Source: JBBIWA01 sp037439425 (GTDB lineage: Bacteria > Acidobacteriota > Blastocatellia > RBC074). From it: a stretch of DNA of 64,000 nt. A program made the translations under genes and the position numbers. The stretch covers positions 1-64,000 of the forward strand of contig JBBIWA010000012.1 of NCBI GenBank assembly GCA_037439425.1. The letters run 5' to 3'. Shown here one piece after another: positions 27,221-36,744 of the stretch (position 1 is its first letter; each line of letters begins with the position of its first letter). The notes beneath the pieces were generated by a model. It saw nothing but the letters and a program-made list of their open reading frames with translations, did not search any database and had not been told where the DNA came from.

Positions 27221-27294
27221 GCAGAGGATTGCAGGCAAACAAGGCATAGGCTTCGGGCGGGCAGGCTCGAAGCCTATGCTGTGTAAGGATAGAG

Positions 27295-29901
27295 ATGAGA
27301 TTAGACAGATTCACACTAAAGGGGCAGGAAGCGATTGAATCGGCTGTGGCGCTGGCCGGGCGCTGGCAGCATCAGCAGGTTGAGCCGGAGCACGTGCTGG
27401 CTTCGTTGCTGGACCAGGCCGAAGGGCTTGCGCGCCCCCTTCTTGGCAAGATCGGGGCCAACGTGCAAAGCGTGCGGACAGAGCTGGAAGCGGCGATTAG
27501 GAAGTTTCCGCAGGTTAGCGGTTTCGCTCAGCAATACATTAGTCCGCGCCTGAATCAGATCTTCACTCAAGCCCAGAAGGAGGCCGACGAATTCAAGGAC
27601 GAGTATATATCGACCGAGCATCTGTTACTGGCCATTGCCGAGGAGAAGGAGGGGGAAGCCGGGCGCATCTTGCGTTCGCATGGGGTCGCTCGCGAGCAAT
27701 TACTCAAGGCCTTGCGGCAGATGCGCGGAGATACGCGCATTACCAGTCAGAACCCCGAGGAGAGCTATCAGGCATTGTCAAAGTATTCGCGCGATCTGAC
27801 GGAGCTGGCTCGCCAAGGTAAACTCGATCCGGTGATTGGACGCGATGATGAAGTGCGCCGCGTGGTGCAGGTGTTGTCGCGCCGGACCAAGAACAATCCG
27901 GTGTTGATTGGCGAGCCGGGCGTGGGCAAAACGGCAATTGTCGAAGGGCTCGCTCAGCGCATCGTTTCGGGCGATGTGCCGGAGACATTGAAGAACAAGC
28001 GGCTGATTGCGCTCGATCTGGGCGCCATGCTGGCGGGAGCGAAATACCGTGGCGAATTCGAGGAGCGGCTGAAGGCCGTCTTACGTGAGATCGAGAAGTC
28101 CGAAGGCCAGATTATCTGCTTCATTGATGAGCTGCATACGCTGGTCGGTGCGGGCTCGGCTGAAGGAGCGGTGGACGCTTCAAATATGCTCAAACCAGCT
28201 CTGGCGCGTGGCGAGCTGCGCTGTGTTGGGGCGACCACGCTTAACGAGTATCAGAAATACATCGAGAAGGATAAAGCACTTGAGCGCCGCTTCCAGAAAG
28301 TCTACGTGGGCGAGCCGAACGTGGAGGACACGATTGCCATCTTGCGTGGCCTGAAAGACAAGTACGAAACCCATCACGGTGTGCGGATTAAAGACTCAGC
28401 GATTGTCGCCGCTGCCACGCTCTCGCATCGCTACATCAGTGATCGCTTCCTGCCGGACAAGGCGATTGATCTGATTGATGAGGCGGCTTCGCGACTGCGC
28501 ATTGAGATTGACAGTCTCCCGACCGAGATTGACGAAGTCGAGCGCGAGATCATTCAGCGCGAGATCGAGCGGCAGGCGCTGATGCGCGAAGAGGACCCGC
28601 TATCCAAGGAGCGTCTGGCGAAGGTCGAAAAAGAGATCGCCGACTTAAAAGAGAAGTCCGGCGCGATGAAGGCCAGGTGGCAGTCGGAGAAAGAAGTCAT
28701 CGAGCGCATCCGGTCAGCCAAAGAGCAGATGGAGCAGTTAAAAATTCAGGCCGAACAGTTTGAGCGCGCGGGCGATTACGGCAAGGTGGCTGAGATTCGT
28801 TACGGCCGGATGGTCGAGTTGCAGAAAGCGCTCGAAGCAGATCAGGCCAGGCTCGAAGAGTTGCAGAAGAAGGGGCGGATGCTGAAAGAAGAGGTCACAG
28901 AAGAAGATGTGGCCGAAGTCATTGCCAAGTGGACTGGCATCCCGGTCTCGAAGCTGCTCGAAGGCGAGATGCAGAAGCTTGTCCGGATGGAGGAGCGGCT
29001 GGGGATGCGGGTCGTCGGCCAGCATGATGCGCTCGTGGCTGTGTCCAATGCGGTGCGCCGCGCGCGCGCCGGATTGCAAGACCCGAAGCGACCTATCGGT
29101 TCATTTATCTTCCTCGGCCCCACGGGTGTTGGTAAGACCGAGACGGCGCGGGCGCTGGCGGAATTTCTCTTCGATGATGAACGCGCTATGGTGCGGCTCG
29201 ATATGTCGGAGTTTATGGAGAAGCATTCGGTTGCGCGGTTGATTGGCGCGCCGCCGGGCTATGTCGGCTACGAAGAGGGCGGCTACCTGACCGAAGCTGT
29301 ACGGCGCCGGCCTTACTCGGTCGTGCTTTTTGATGAGATCGAGAAGGCGCACCCGGATGTCTTCAATGTCTTGCTCCAGATTCTGGACGACGGGCGTTTG
29401 ACTGATGGCAAAGGGCGCACGGTGGACTTCAAGAACACGGTGATCATCATGACGTCAAACCTCGGTTCGCGCGAGATTCAGGAGTCGGGCGGGGATGAGA
29501 AGCTGATGCGCGAGCGGGTGATGCAGCAGTTGCGGGCCGCCTTCAAACCGGAGTTCCTCAATCGTATTGATGATGTGGTAATCTTCAAGCGGTTAGGGCT
29601 GCCGGAGCTGAAGCAGATTATCAAGATTCAGCTTGAAGGGCTGCGCCGGATGCTGGCCGAGCGCCAGATCCATCTGGTGCTTGAGGCTTCGGCTGAGGAG
29701 TTGCTCGCCCGCGAAGGTTTTGATCCGGTCTATGGCGCGCGGCCGCTGAAGCGGGCTATTCAAAGCCTAATTCAGAATCCGCTGGCGATGAAACTGCTCA
29801 GTGGCGAGATCAAGCCGGGGGAGAGCGTTATTGTTCGGGCGGACCTCGATCGCGGGCAGATGCAATTCTTCGCCGGGCAGGAAGCGGCGGCCAGACGGTG
29901 A
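27295..29901 (+). CDS. clpB: ClpB disaggregase
   Basis: An 868-residue Hsp100 disaggregase that works with DnaK/DnaJ/GrpE to pull proteins out of aggregates. It has the Clp N-domain (MRLDRFTLKGQEAIESA), AAA-1 with Walker A GEPGVGKTA near 207, pore loop AKYRGEF and Walker B ICFIDELHTL. The long coiled-coil middle domain spans about residues 400-525, and AAA-2 has GPTGVGKTE, the aromatic pore loop GYVGYEEGG and VLFDEIEKAH. Length and all motifs are normal for ClpB, and there is no ClpP-binding tripeptide loop. AAGGATAGAG precedes the start. It lies 74 bp after hsp20. Confidence 0.97.
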   Translation: MRLDRFTLKGQEAIESAVALAGRWQHQQVEPEHVLASLLDQAEGLARPLLGKIGANVQSVRTELEAAIRKFPQVSGFAQQYISPRLNQIFTQAQKEADEFKDEYISTEHLLLAIAEEKEGEAGRILRSHGVAREQLLKALRQMRGDTRITSQNPEESYQALSKYSRDLTELARQGKLDPVIGRDDEVRRVVQVLSRRTKNNPVLIGEPGVGKTAIVEGLAQRIVSGDVPETLKNKRLIALDLGAMLAGAKYRGEFEERLKAVLREIEKSEGQIICFIDELHTLVGAGSAEGAVDASNMLKPALARGELRCVGATTLNEYQKYIEKDKALERRFQKVYVGEPNVEDTIAILRGLKDKYETHHGVRIKDSAIVAAATLSHRYISDRFLPDKAIDLIDEAASRLRIEIDSLPTEIDEVEREIIQREIERQALMREEDPLSKERLAKVEKEIADLKEKSGAMKARWQSEKEVIERIRSAKEQMEQLKIQAEQFERAGDYGKVAEIRYGRMVELQKALEADQARLEELQKKGRMLKEEVTEEDVAEVIAKWTGIPVSKLLEGEMQKLVRMEERLGMRVVGQHDALVAVSNAVRRARAGLQDPKRPIGSFIFLGPTGVGKTETARALAEFLFDDERAMVRLDMSEFMEKHSVARLIGAPPGYVGYEEGGYLTEAVRRRPYSVVLFDEIEKAHPDVFNVLLQILDDGRLTDGKGRTVDFKNTVIIMTSNLGSREIQESGGDEKLMRERVMQQLRAAFKPEFLNRIDDVVIFKRLGLPELKQIIKIQLEGLRRMLAERQIHLVLEASAEELLAREGFDPVYGARPLKRAIQSLIQNPLAMKLLSGEIKPGESVIVRADLDRGQMQFFAGQEAAARR

Positions 29902-30004
29902 GCTGGGAGAGGGAAAAGGGATTCTTGCAATCGCTGTGAGGCAATGATAGATTGGCTTAGGTCCAGTAATCAAGTTGTAATCTCGCAGATGGTATTGAGC
30001 AAGG

Positions 30005-30802
30005 ATGAGTAGAGAAGAGAAGGTCAATCAGATGGAAGCAACTCAACCCCCTTCGGCGGAGCAAGAGGAGCCCCAGGTCGCAGCGAGCGTGGAGCTCGAG
30101 GCCGAGCAGAGAGCAGAAGCTCAGACCAGTCAACTGGCTGAGGAGCAAGAGAAGGTGCGCGTCATCGACCGGCGGCGGTTCACGCCTGAAGGCGAGCCGA
30201 TTGCCGAAGCGGCTCAGCAGGCGGCGGCTGAGCCAGGCAGTGAGGAACTGCCGGCTGCTGCGCCGGGTGGTGAGCCGCAATTAACGATTGAGCAGATGCA
30301 AGTGAAACTGAAGGAGGCCGAGAGCAAACGTGAGGAAGCCGAACGCCAGGTGCGCGATTATGCCGAGCGCTTCCGCCACGCCCAGGCGCAGTTGCGGGCT
30401 GAAACCGAGGAGTTAAGGCTGCGTTTGCAGCGCAACTTCGAGCAGAAGCTGGAGGCCTCGCGTGGTGAATTTGTGATGAGCTTGCTAGAGGTGCTGGATA
30501 ATCTCAAGCGCGCGGTGGAGGCTGCCGAGGCAAGCCAGCAGCGGAGCGCCGATTTCGATTCTTTGCTCGACGGCGTGCGCGCGACGGCCGAGATGTTCGA
30601 GGCCAGGATGCGCAATCTGGGATTGACTCCTGTTCCGAGCGAGGGAGAGCTATTTAACCCGGAGATCCACGAAGCAGTCGAAATGGTCTCGGTGCCCCCG
30701 GAGCAGGATAATCACGTCATCACAGAGTTGCAGTCCGGCTACAAACTAGGGGATCGCTTGCTGCGGCCAGCGCGTGTCCGTGTGGGGCGAGCCAGCGACT
30801 GA
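30005..30802 (+). CDS. grpE: GrpE nucleotide exchange factor
   Basis: A 265-residue co-chaperone that releases ADP from DnaK. The N-terminal 90 residues are acidic, Glu/Gln/Ala-rich and longer than in most GrpE proteins (about 200 residues). The long coiled helix at about 95-165 and the C-terminal beta-domain (ELFNPEIHEAVEMVSVPPEQ, ITELQSGYKLGDRLLRPARV) are typical. ATG 30005 has AGCAAGG directly before it; ATG 30032 (MEATQPP), behind GAGAAGG, is an alternative start. No dnaK or dnaJ follows in this window. Confidence 0.93.
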   Translation: MSREEKVNQMEATQPPSAEQEEPQVAASVELEAEQRAEAQTSQLAEEQEKVRVIDRRRFTPEGEPIAEAAQQAAAEPGSEELPAAAPGGEPQLTIEQMQVKLKEAESKREEAERQVRDYAERFRHAQAQLRAETEELRLRLQRNFEQKLEASRGEFVMSLLEVLDNLKRAVEAAEASQQRSADFDSLLDGVRATAEMFEARMRNLGLTPVPSEGELFNPEIHEAVEMVSVPPEQDNHVITELQSGYKLGDRLLRPARVRVGRASD

Positions 30803-31106
30803 GGCCACAGACTTGAGGCATGGCTTGACACAAGCGAGAGGCTCTTGTAGTTTATGAAGTACCAACCTAAATTGCCATCGCGTCTGTTCGCGTTAACATT
30901 TCAGAAGTGGCCCTTCGAGGGCGGATGAGACCTGGGAGCGACATGCTCTATACGCGCTGTGAACAACCCCGCTGGCGGCTGGATCATCAAGAGCTGCGGG
31001 AATAAATCAACTCTCTGAGAGATAGATTGGGTATAATGCTTTTGCGGGAAAGACTTCAGATTGCGCGCCTCGCTTTTGTGCGCGCCAAGCTCAGGTAGGG
31101 AAGGCC
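30803..31106 (+). promoter_or_regulatory. Intergenic region with candidate promoter before the Clp-like ATPase
   Basis: A 304-bp gap. TTGACA at 30825-30830 with a 17-bp spacer to TAGTTT (30848-30853) is a plausible but weak promoter. TATAAT at 31032-31037 has no good -35 partner. The GTG start at 31107 is preceded by AGGGAAGG. No hairpin terminator for grpE was recognised. Confidence 0.35.
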
Positions 31107-33368
31107 GTGATAGATTTGGGACCATTAACAGACAAGTTTTCTGAGTCGGGGCAGAAGGTGATTTATCGCGCGATTGAGGAGTCGCGCCGGCGCGATCACA
31201 ATTTCCTCTCGGTCGAACACATCTTTACTGCCTTGGGTGAGGTGGAAGAGAAGCTCTTCACTGAGACCATGCAGGCCATTGGGATAGAACCGAAAGAGGT
31301 CATCAACCTGCTGGAGCAAGAGCTGGCCAAGAATCGGCAGTACATTGGCAAGAAGATGGCAATCCCCGACACGACTCGTGATCTGTTCAATCGCGCGCTC
31401 AAGCGCGCGCGTCAGCATGGGCGTCAAACCATAGATTCATTTGACCTGTTTGCCACCATCTTCGCCGATCCGGCCGGAGCCCCGGCAGAGATTCTGCGTC
31501 GTTTGGGAGCTGATCCTCACCTTGCCATGGAGAAGATCAACCAACGTGTCCGCTCCCGGGAGGAGCAGAAGGAATCTCTGCGCCGGAAGTTCGAGTTGCC
31601 GCCCTACCTCAAACATTTTGGTCTCTCGCTCAACAGGCTCGCGCGCGAAGATAAGCTCCCACCGACCATTGGCCGCGAACAAGAGATTCGCCAGATGATC
31701 GAAATCCTCTGTCATCGTGAACGCGCCAACTCGCCGATGCTGGTCGGCGAGCCAGGCGTAGGCAAGACGGCCGTGGTCGAAGGCCTGGCTCGCTTGATTG
31801 AACTGGAGCCGGAGAAAGTTCCTGCGCGGTTGCGCAATGCTCACATCGTTCAATTGCAAATGGCCGGTATTGTCGCGGGCACGATGCTGCGCGGCATGTT
31901 CGAGGAGCGCTTGCAGGGGATTATCAACGAGGTCAAAGAGCGCCAGGACATTATTCTCTTTGTCGACGAGGCGCATACCATCATTGGCGCTGGTTCGGCC
32001 ATTGGAGCCTCTTCGGATGCGGCCAATATATTCAAGGGCGCGCTGGCTCGCGGCGAGATTCGCATCATTGGCGCCACCACGCTGACCGAATATAAGGAGT
32101 ACATCGCCGAAGATGAGGCGCTGGCGCGGCGCTTTCGCCTGGTCAAGATTGAGGAGCCGTCACTGGCTGAAACCCGGCAGATCCTCTTCGGGCTCAAACC
32201 GCGGTTGGAGCGGAACTATTCGGTCAAGATCACCGATGCGGCCATTGACACAGCCCTGGAGATGGCCCCGCGCTACATCCGCAATCTCCATCTGCCGGAT
32301 AAGGCGATTGGCTGGCTCGACACGGCGGCGGTGAAGGTCGAAATCAACGAGCCGAACCTGATGCAGGTGCGACCTGAACACATCATTGATGTGATCTCGC
32401 AGGAGTCGCGCATCCCGAAAGACCTGATCTTTCGGGATACTTCCGATCGCTTCAAAGACCTGGAGAACATCCTCGGTCAGCGCGTCATTGGGCAGAAGGA
32501 AGCCGTGCGCGCCGTAGCTCAGCGTCTGCGGCTCAACAAGGGACCCCTCAAAGAGAACTTCTACAAACCGGATGGTGTGCTGTTGTTCCTCGGACCGACG
32601 GGGGTGGGCAAGACCGAGCTGGCTAAGGCCGTAGCCGAAGCCATGTTCGGCGATGAGCAGAAGATGGTGCGCATTGATATGAGCGAATACCAGGACGGCA
32701 CCGTCGCAATTGAGAAGCTCATCGGCATGCCGCGCGGCATTGTCGGCTCGGAGCGGGGCGGAATCCTGACCGAGAGGTTGCGCGAAAATCCCTATACGGT
32801 GCTGTTGCTGGATGAGATTGAGAAAGCCTCGACTTATCTATTGCATCTCTTCCTGCAAGCCTTCGATGAGGGCTGGCTGACGGATGGGCGCGGCAAGAAG
32901 GTCTACCTCTCGGATGCGATCGTGATTATGACCTCGAACCTCGGCTCGGAGAATTTCAAGAAGTACATGAAACCGCTCGGTTTCGGCCAGAAGACGCGCA
33001 CCGACCTGGAAGAGATCAAGCGCGAGGTGATGAAGGCTGCCGAGGAGCGCTTCTCACCAGAGTTCCGCAATCGTATTGACGAGATCGTCATCTTCTCGCC
33101 GCTGACCAAAGATGAGGTCAAGCAGATCGCGCAGCTTTATCTGGACAAGCTCCGGCACCAGATGGAGAGGTACGATAAGCACCTGAGCCTTTCCGAAGAA
33201 GCGCTCCATCTGCTGGTCGAAAGAGGCTTCAGCCCAGCCTATGGCGCGCGCTTCCTCAAACGCACGATTGACGAGCAGGTCAAACTGCCGATCACCAATA
33301 TGTGGAAGAAAGCCAGCAGTTTCATCGTCGAGGTCAAAGATGGTGAGTTAACTGTGCGTGGCCAGTAG
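31107..33368 (+). CDS. Divergent ClpA/ClpC-type double-AAA ATPase
   Basis: A 753-residue Hsp100 protein with a Clp N-domain (FSESGQKVIYRAIEESRRRD). AAA-1 has GEPGVGKTA near 213 and ILFVDEAHTI. There is no coiled-coil middle domain, and AAA-2 has GPTGVGKTE near 496, VLLLDEIEKA and Arg-finger region FSPEFRNRID. Without the middle domain it is ClpA/C-like rather than ClpB. A loop PLGFGQ near 622 sits where ClpA/C/X carry the ClpP-docking (I/L)G(F/L). Unusually, the pore-loop aromatic residue is replaced in both rings: MLRG near 258 instead of K-Y-R-G, and GIVG near 543 instead of G-Y-V-G. ATPase motifs are intact, so it is likely active but may grip substrate differently. The start is GTG. Confidence 0.88.
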   Translation: MIDLGPLTDKFSESGQKVIYRAIEESRRRDHNFLSVEHIFTALGEVEEKLFTETMQAIGIEPKEVINLLEQELAKNRQYIGKKMAIPDTTRDLFNRALKRARQHGRQTIDSFDLFATIFADPAGAPAEILRRLGADPHLAMEKINQRVRSREEQKESLRRKFELPPYLKHFGLSLNRLAREDKLPPTIGREQEIRQMIEILCHRERANSPMLVGEPGVGKTAVVEGLARLIELEPEKVPARLRNAHIVQLQMAGIVAGTMLRGMFEERLQGIINEVKERQDIILFVDEAHTIIGAGSAIGASSDAANIFKGALARGEIRIIGATTLTEYKEYIAEDEALARRFRLVKIEEPSLAETRQILFGLKPRLERNYSVKITDAAIDTALEMAPRYIRNLHLPDKAIGWLDTAAVKVEINEPNLMQVRPEHIIDVISQESRIPKDLIFRDTSDRFKDLENILGQRVIGQKEAVRAVAQRLRLNKGPLKENFYKPDGVLLFLGPTGVGKTELAKAVAEAMFGDEQKMVRIDMSEYQDGTVAIEKLIGMPRGIVGSERGGILTERLRENPYTVLLLDEIEKASTYLLHLFLQAFDEGWLTDGRGKKVYLSDAIVIMTSNLGSENFKKYMKPLGFGQKTRTDLEEIKREVMKAAEERFSPEFRNRIDEIVIFSPLTKDEVKQIAQLYLDKLRHQMERYDKHLSLSEEALHLLVERGFSPAYGARFLKRTIDEQVKLPITNMWKKASSFIVEVKDGELTVRGQ

Positions 33369-33776
33369 CAGTACCTCTCGGCATTGATACGCAGCTGGAG
33401 CGCCGCTGACTGCGATCAATCAAGGCGAATCGCCAGCACCCCCAGTTTTTCCTTTCAATCGAAGCCTCAAGGTGAATCGCCAGCACCGCTGGATCCCTAA
33501 GCCAGCTGAAGAGCTCGCCCGCCAATTTCATCCAGCCGTCTCTAGAGCTGATGGCCTCTAGCTTCATCAACGATCCGGAATCGCGCTTTTACCCATCCCC
33601 CTTTTCGTACTGTCACGCACAGCGCAGTGCGCACTCGCGGGTGTTGGCGAATTCGTTTGACCTCCCCGGCGTTGGCCGGCGAAGTAGACATAGAGCAGGC
33701 CATCAGCTTCGGCAACCCACATTGACGGTTGCCTCGCCAGTGAGCAAAAGGCCTGTGCCACATGACCAAGTGGGAT
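33369..33776. other. 408-bp stretch between convergent genes
   Basis: No gene is recognised. It contains a short imperfect direct repeat (TCAAGGCGAATCGCCAGCACC near 33420, changed in one base near 33470, about 50 bp apart). A short minus-strand frame reads VAEADGLLYVYFAGQRRG and could be a scrap of a lost gene. Confidence 0.4.
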
Positions 33777-34538
33777 TTACTGAGTCGCTGGTTTGGCAAA
33801 CTTGGCGTCATCAATCGAGAGGTTATGTTTGACCTCTTCGAACTTGATGGTCATGCTAAACATCGGGGTGTTCTGGCGCAAAGTATGCGGGACCTTGACC
33901 CCGTCCAGCTCGCGATAGTCTTCCAGGTACACCTCGACCGGCATCTGACCCTGTGGGCTTTCGCGCTCCATGTCTTTGCGCACAAGCAAGCCGGTCTCAG
34001 CATCGAAGTACATCTTCTCCGGATTACCTTCGGCGGGCGTGGCGATGATCACATAAACTTCGCGCTCGCCGACCTTCTCTTTGCCCTTCACTTCCATCTT
34101 GGGATAGAGCTCTTTGAGTTTGATGTCTTGATGGAACTCGGCATCGAGTTTGGCGGCGGCCAGCTCCAGGCCCTTCTTTTCTCGCAATCCATTCATCGGG
34201 TCCATGGCCCAGGCCACGCTGCCATCGTAGCCTTCTTTGATTGTGCCGAAGCCGGGGATATCAATAATGATCGCCGACTTATTCGGAGCTTTGGCATACG
34301 CCTCGAACGATCCGGTGGCATTCATGGCGGCGATCTCGAAAGTTCCCTTGGCTGTGCGGCTGGTCAATTTTTCGATCGCCGCTTTGCCGCCGAGAGCTTT
34401 GACGTATTTGTCGAGAATTTGATCCACTGCCGGCATCGCCTCAGTTGCTGCAGGCTTGCTGTCTTGACTCTTCTCCTGAGCGAGAGCCAGGCCGGTGAGG
34501 ATCAAGCTCAAGATGATAAGGGTGATACTTCGCCTCAT
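33777..34538 (-). CDS. Secreted LolA-like / outer-membrane lipoprotein-sorting family protein
   Basis: A 253-residue protein starting MRRSITLIILSLILTGLALAQ at ATG 34538, after GAAAGGACC. The longer frame to 34568 lacks a site. The signal peptide ends near ALAQ. The mature part begins with VDQILDKYVKALGGKAAIEKL, a common opening of acidobacterial LolA-fold proteins (COG2834-like). It is followed by antiparallel beta-strands (AYAKAPNKSAIIIDIP, YFDAETGLLVRKDME, VYLEDYRELDGVKVPHTLRQ). The exact role is unknown; periplasmic lipid or lipoprotein binding is possible. It lies 50 bp after the S41 peptidase gene on the same strand, likely as an operon. Confidence 0.72.
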   Translation of the reverse strand: MRRSITLIILSLILTGLALAQEKSQDSKPAATEAMPAVDQILDKYVKALGGKAAIEKLTSRTAKGTFEIAAMNATGSFEAYAKAPNKSAIIIDIPGFGTIKEGYDGSVAWAMDPMNGLREKKGLELAAAKLDAEFHQDIKLKELYPKMEVKGKEKVGEREVYVIIATPAEGNPEKMYFDAETGLLVRKDMERESPQGQMPVEVYLEDYRELDGVKVPHTLRQNTPMFSMTIKFEEVKHNLSIDDAKFAKPATQ

Positions 34539-34587
34539 AAGTAGGTCCTTTCTTGATTGAGTTTTCAACAGTTAATTCGTCTCCACT

Positions 34588-35919
34588 TCATTGAGTTCGC
34601 CTTCGTTGTCGAATCTGTGCTATGGCGGCTTCGAGCTGCGGATCGCGCCCCTCAAGCAGCGCTGCGCGGCTCAGTTTCACTTCCACGTCCGGGATCACCC
34701 CGCGGCCTTCGATCAGCACACCCTTCGGCGTTTTGAAGTCGGCGATGGCATACTGAAATCGCGCGCCTGTGGGGAGTTTGGTGATGATTGAGGGCAGCGC
34801 TGCACCCAGGCTGCGCTCGCCCACGATCACAGCCCGGCCCAGTTCCTGCATACCGCTGGCGAAGATTTCACTGGTCGAGGCGCTCCCACCATCAATCAGG
34901 ATCACGATCTGCCCTAAGTAAGGATTCTGCTGAGGGAAGATGGCGAAGTTAACATAACCCGTGCGCATTCTCATTGTTCCCAGTGATCCCTCTCTGTTTG
35001 AAAGCAGCCCAGCAATGCCCGAAGACATACCGCCGATGCCGCCTGGATTGCCGCGCAGATCGAAGATCAGGCCGGGCGCATCACTCATTGACCGGATCGC
35101 TTCACGAATCTTCGGCATCAGCGAAGTGACGAAGATATTGAAGCGGATATAGCCGATGCCGCCCTCCAGTCGTTTGGCCTCAAACTCTGTATGCTGCGCT
35201 GGGAAGTTGCCGAAAGGCGGCGACATCTCTCCTTTCAATGGCTCGCGTTCTATCGTCACCTCATGCGTTTGGTCATTGCCATCGAGATAGACGAGACTAA
35301 CTTGAGTTCCAGGACGGCCATCCAGGCGCGACAGGATCGCTCCGCTCAGTCGCAATCGCTGGTAAGCGGGCGGCTCTGTGCTTTGGGAGAGGCGCTCAAA
35401 GAGCTGCTTCACAGCCGTTTGATCGACCTGCTGGATGACGAACCCAGGGCGTAAACCTGCGCGCGCGGCCGCTGATGACGGCTCGACTCGAGTGATCACT
35501 GCTTGATTGTCTATGATCCGGAGGTCAATGCCGAGGCTACCATTAGCCGGGCTTGCCGGGCCCTCTTCACTATCCTCGAGGATGGCTTCGGGCGGGATGA
35601 TATTGAAGTGTGATTGTTTCAACTGGCTGAGCATCTCTTGGAGAGCTTGATAAAACTCTCGATCGCTTTTGGCTGCCGCGACACGTGGCGCATATTGTTC
35701 TTTGACCTTGTCCCAATCAACACCACCGAAGCTCGGATCAAAATGTTTTTCTTTAACTGTGCGCCAGACGAGCTCGAATGATTCCTGGCGCAGATTAGCA
35801 GCACTAGGATCAGCAGGGACGGCACCAGCTACGCCTGGCTGCTGGGGGATTTTATTTTGTGCTACGACGCTGAATGAGATGGCCAGGCAAAGCGACGCCA
35901 GCAAGATCATCTTCTTCAT
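34588..35919 (-). CDS. S41 family C-terminal processing peptidase, secreted
   Basis: A 443-residue protein, start ATG 35919 behind GAGGGGAAAAG. The signal peptide is MKKMILLASLCLAISFSVVAQ. An N-terminal cap contains WRTVKEKHFDPSFGGVDWD, then a PDZ domain (LGIDLRIIDNQAVITRVEPS, AARAGLRPGFVI) and the S41 core (GGIGYIRFNIFV, LIFDLRGNPGG). The catalytic serine is in DGGSASTSEIFA. The usual G-K-G lysine motif is replaced by GERSLGAALPS, as in IRBP/Tricorn-like S41 members that are thought to use a different dyad. It should cleave proteins in the periplasm. Confidence 0.88.
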   Translation of the reverse strand: MKKMILLASLCLAISFSVVAQNKIPQQPGVAGAVPADPSAANLRQESFELVWRTVKEKHFDPSFGGVDWDKVKEQYAPRVAAAKSDREFYQALQEMLSQLKQSHFNIIPPEAILEDSEEGPASPANGSLGIDLRIIDNQAVITRVEPSSAAARAGLRPGFVIQQVDQTAVKQLFERLSQSTEPPAYQRLRLSGAILSRLDGRPGTQVSLVYLDGNDQTHEVTIEREPLKGEMSPPFGNFPAQHTEFEAKRLEGGIGYIRFNIFVTSLMPKIREAIRSMSDAPGLIFDLRGNPGGIGGMSSGIAGLLSNREGSLGTMRMRTGYVNFAIFPQQNPYLGQIVILIDGGSASTSEIFASGMQELGRAVIVGERSLGAALPSIITKLPTGARFQYAIADFKTPKGVLIEGRGVIPDVEVKLSRAALLEGRDPQLEAAIAQIRQRRRTQ

Positions 35920-36386
35920 CAACTTTTCCCCTCTTACTCAATTCCTCACTACGAGGCCAGGATCACCCTGCAAGAGTGATAGTAGATTACACCATACGAT
36001 GATCGCCTGAACAAGGTTCTCGGGAGTAACACAGGTTGCAGCTCCGCCCCACTCTCACGGTTTCTCTATCGAGTACAACGCAGAATTTTGGCCGTGTGGA
36101 TGCGACTGCTAGTTTCCTATCCCATCAAGCCTAGCAGCATCGTCGCCCCGGCAATGCCCATTTCGCGTGCCTTAAAGATTTTGTAAAGCAGCTTGCCTTC
36201 ACCCGTAATTCTTCACGTCTCTCCCGCTAGCCGCAGCCATCGGCGAAGCCACTTATAAGTCTCAATGAAGAGTATGGCCTCAACTACCGCACTAGCCGCA
36301 GCCATCGGGCGAAACCACTTATAAGTCTTCGGGGGACACCTTTCTCACAGTCTTCGACCTAACTACAGGACAAAAGCTTGATAACT
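35920..36386. other. Intergenic stretch with a repeat pair
   Basis: About 470 bp upstream of the S41 gene without recognisable coding sequence. It holds the 36-37-bp direct repeats at 36227-36328 and borders decayed transposases. Confidence 0.5.
36227..36328. repeat. 36-37-bp direct repeat pair with 29-bp spacer
   Basis: 36227-36262 and 36292-36328 match over 36-37 bp (starting CTAGCCGCAGCCATCGG and ending CACTTATAAGTCT) with one base inserted and one substitution. The repeat has a terminal palindrome ACTTATAAGT. The 29-bp spacer is unique. As with the other two pairs, the geometry is CRISPR-like but only two units are present. Confidence 0.5.
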
Positions 36387-36700
36387 TTATTCCAGACAAC
36401 GACAGGCCCAAAGTTGGTCACTAACCGACACAAGGTATTGAGTCCGAGCCGAAACACACTTGGGGGCGGATAAGCAGGCTTGTTCAGTTTGAGTTCTTTG
36501 ACAGCAGCTTGCCGCCGGCCGACGATAAACGCTCAACTGAAAGCTAGTGCTAGGGGCACCACTAACTTGCTCAAGCGTTCCGGGTCTTGCAACCGGATGT
36601 CTTCCAGATTGAAGCCACACGATTTGAGCGCCCCGAAGAGAGTTTCAATGCCCCATCTTTTTGGTACCTGGAGTCCCCAGCTTTTGAATCGGGCAAGTGC
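36387..36700 (-). pseudogene. IS4-like transposase C-terminal remnant
   Basis: The minus strand reads RWGIETLFGALKSCGFNLED, then IRLQDPERLSKLVVPLALAFS, a stop, and AFIVGRRQAAVKELKLNKP and FRLGLNTLCRLVTNF up to TAA at 36389-36387. The R-W-x-I-E-x-x-F-x-x-L-K core with the catalytic E is the end of IS4-family DDE transposases. The in-frame stop and lack of an N-terminus show it is inactive. Confidence 0.7.
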
Positions 36701-36744
36701 TTTAAACAAGCCTGGGTTGTTACTTATTTCAAGGTAGCATTTAC

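Noticed and set aside
31032..31037. TATAAT as promoter of the Clp-like gene
   Set aside because: No acceptable -35 hexamer at 16-18 bp upstream.
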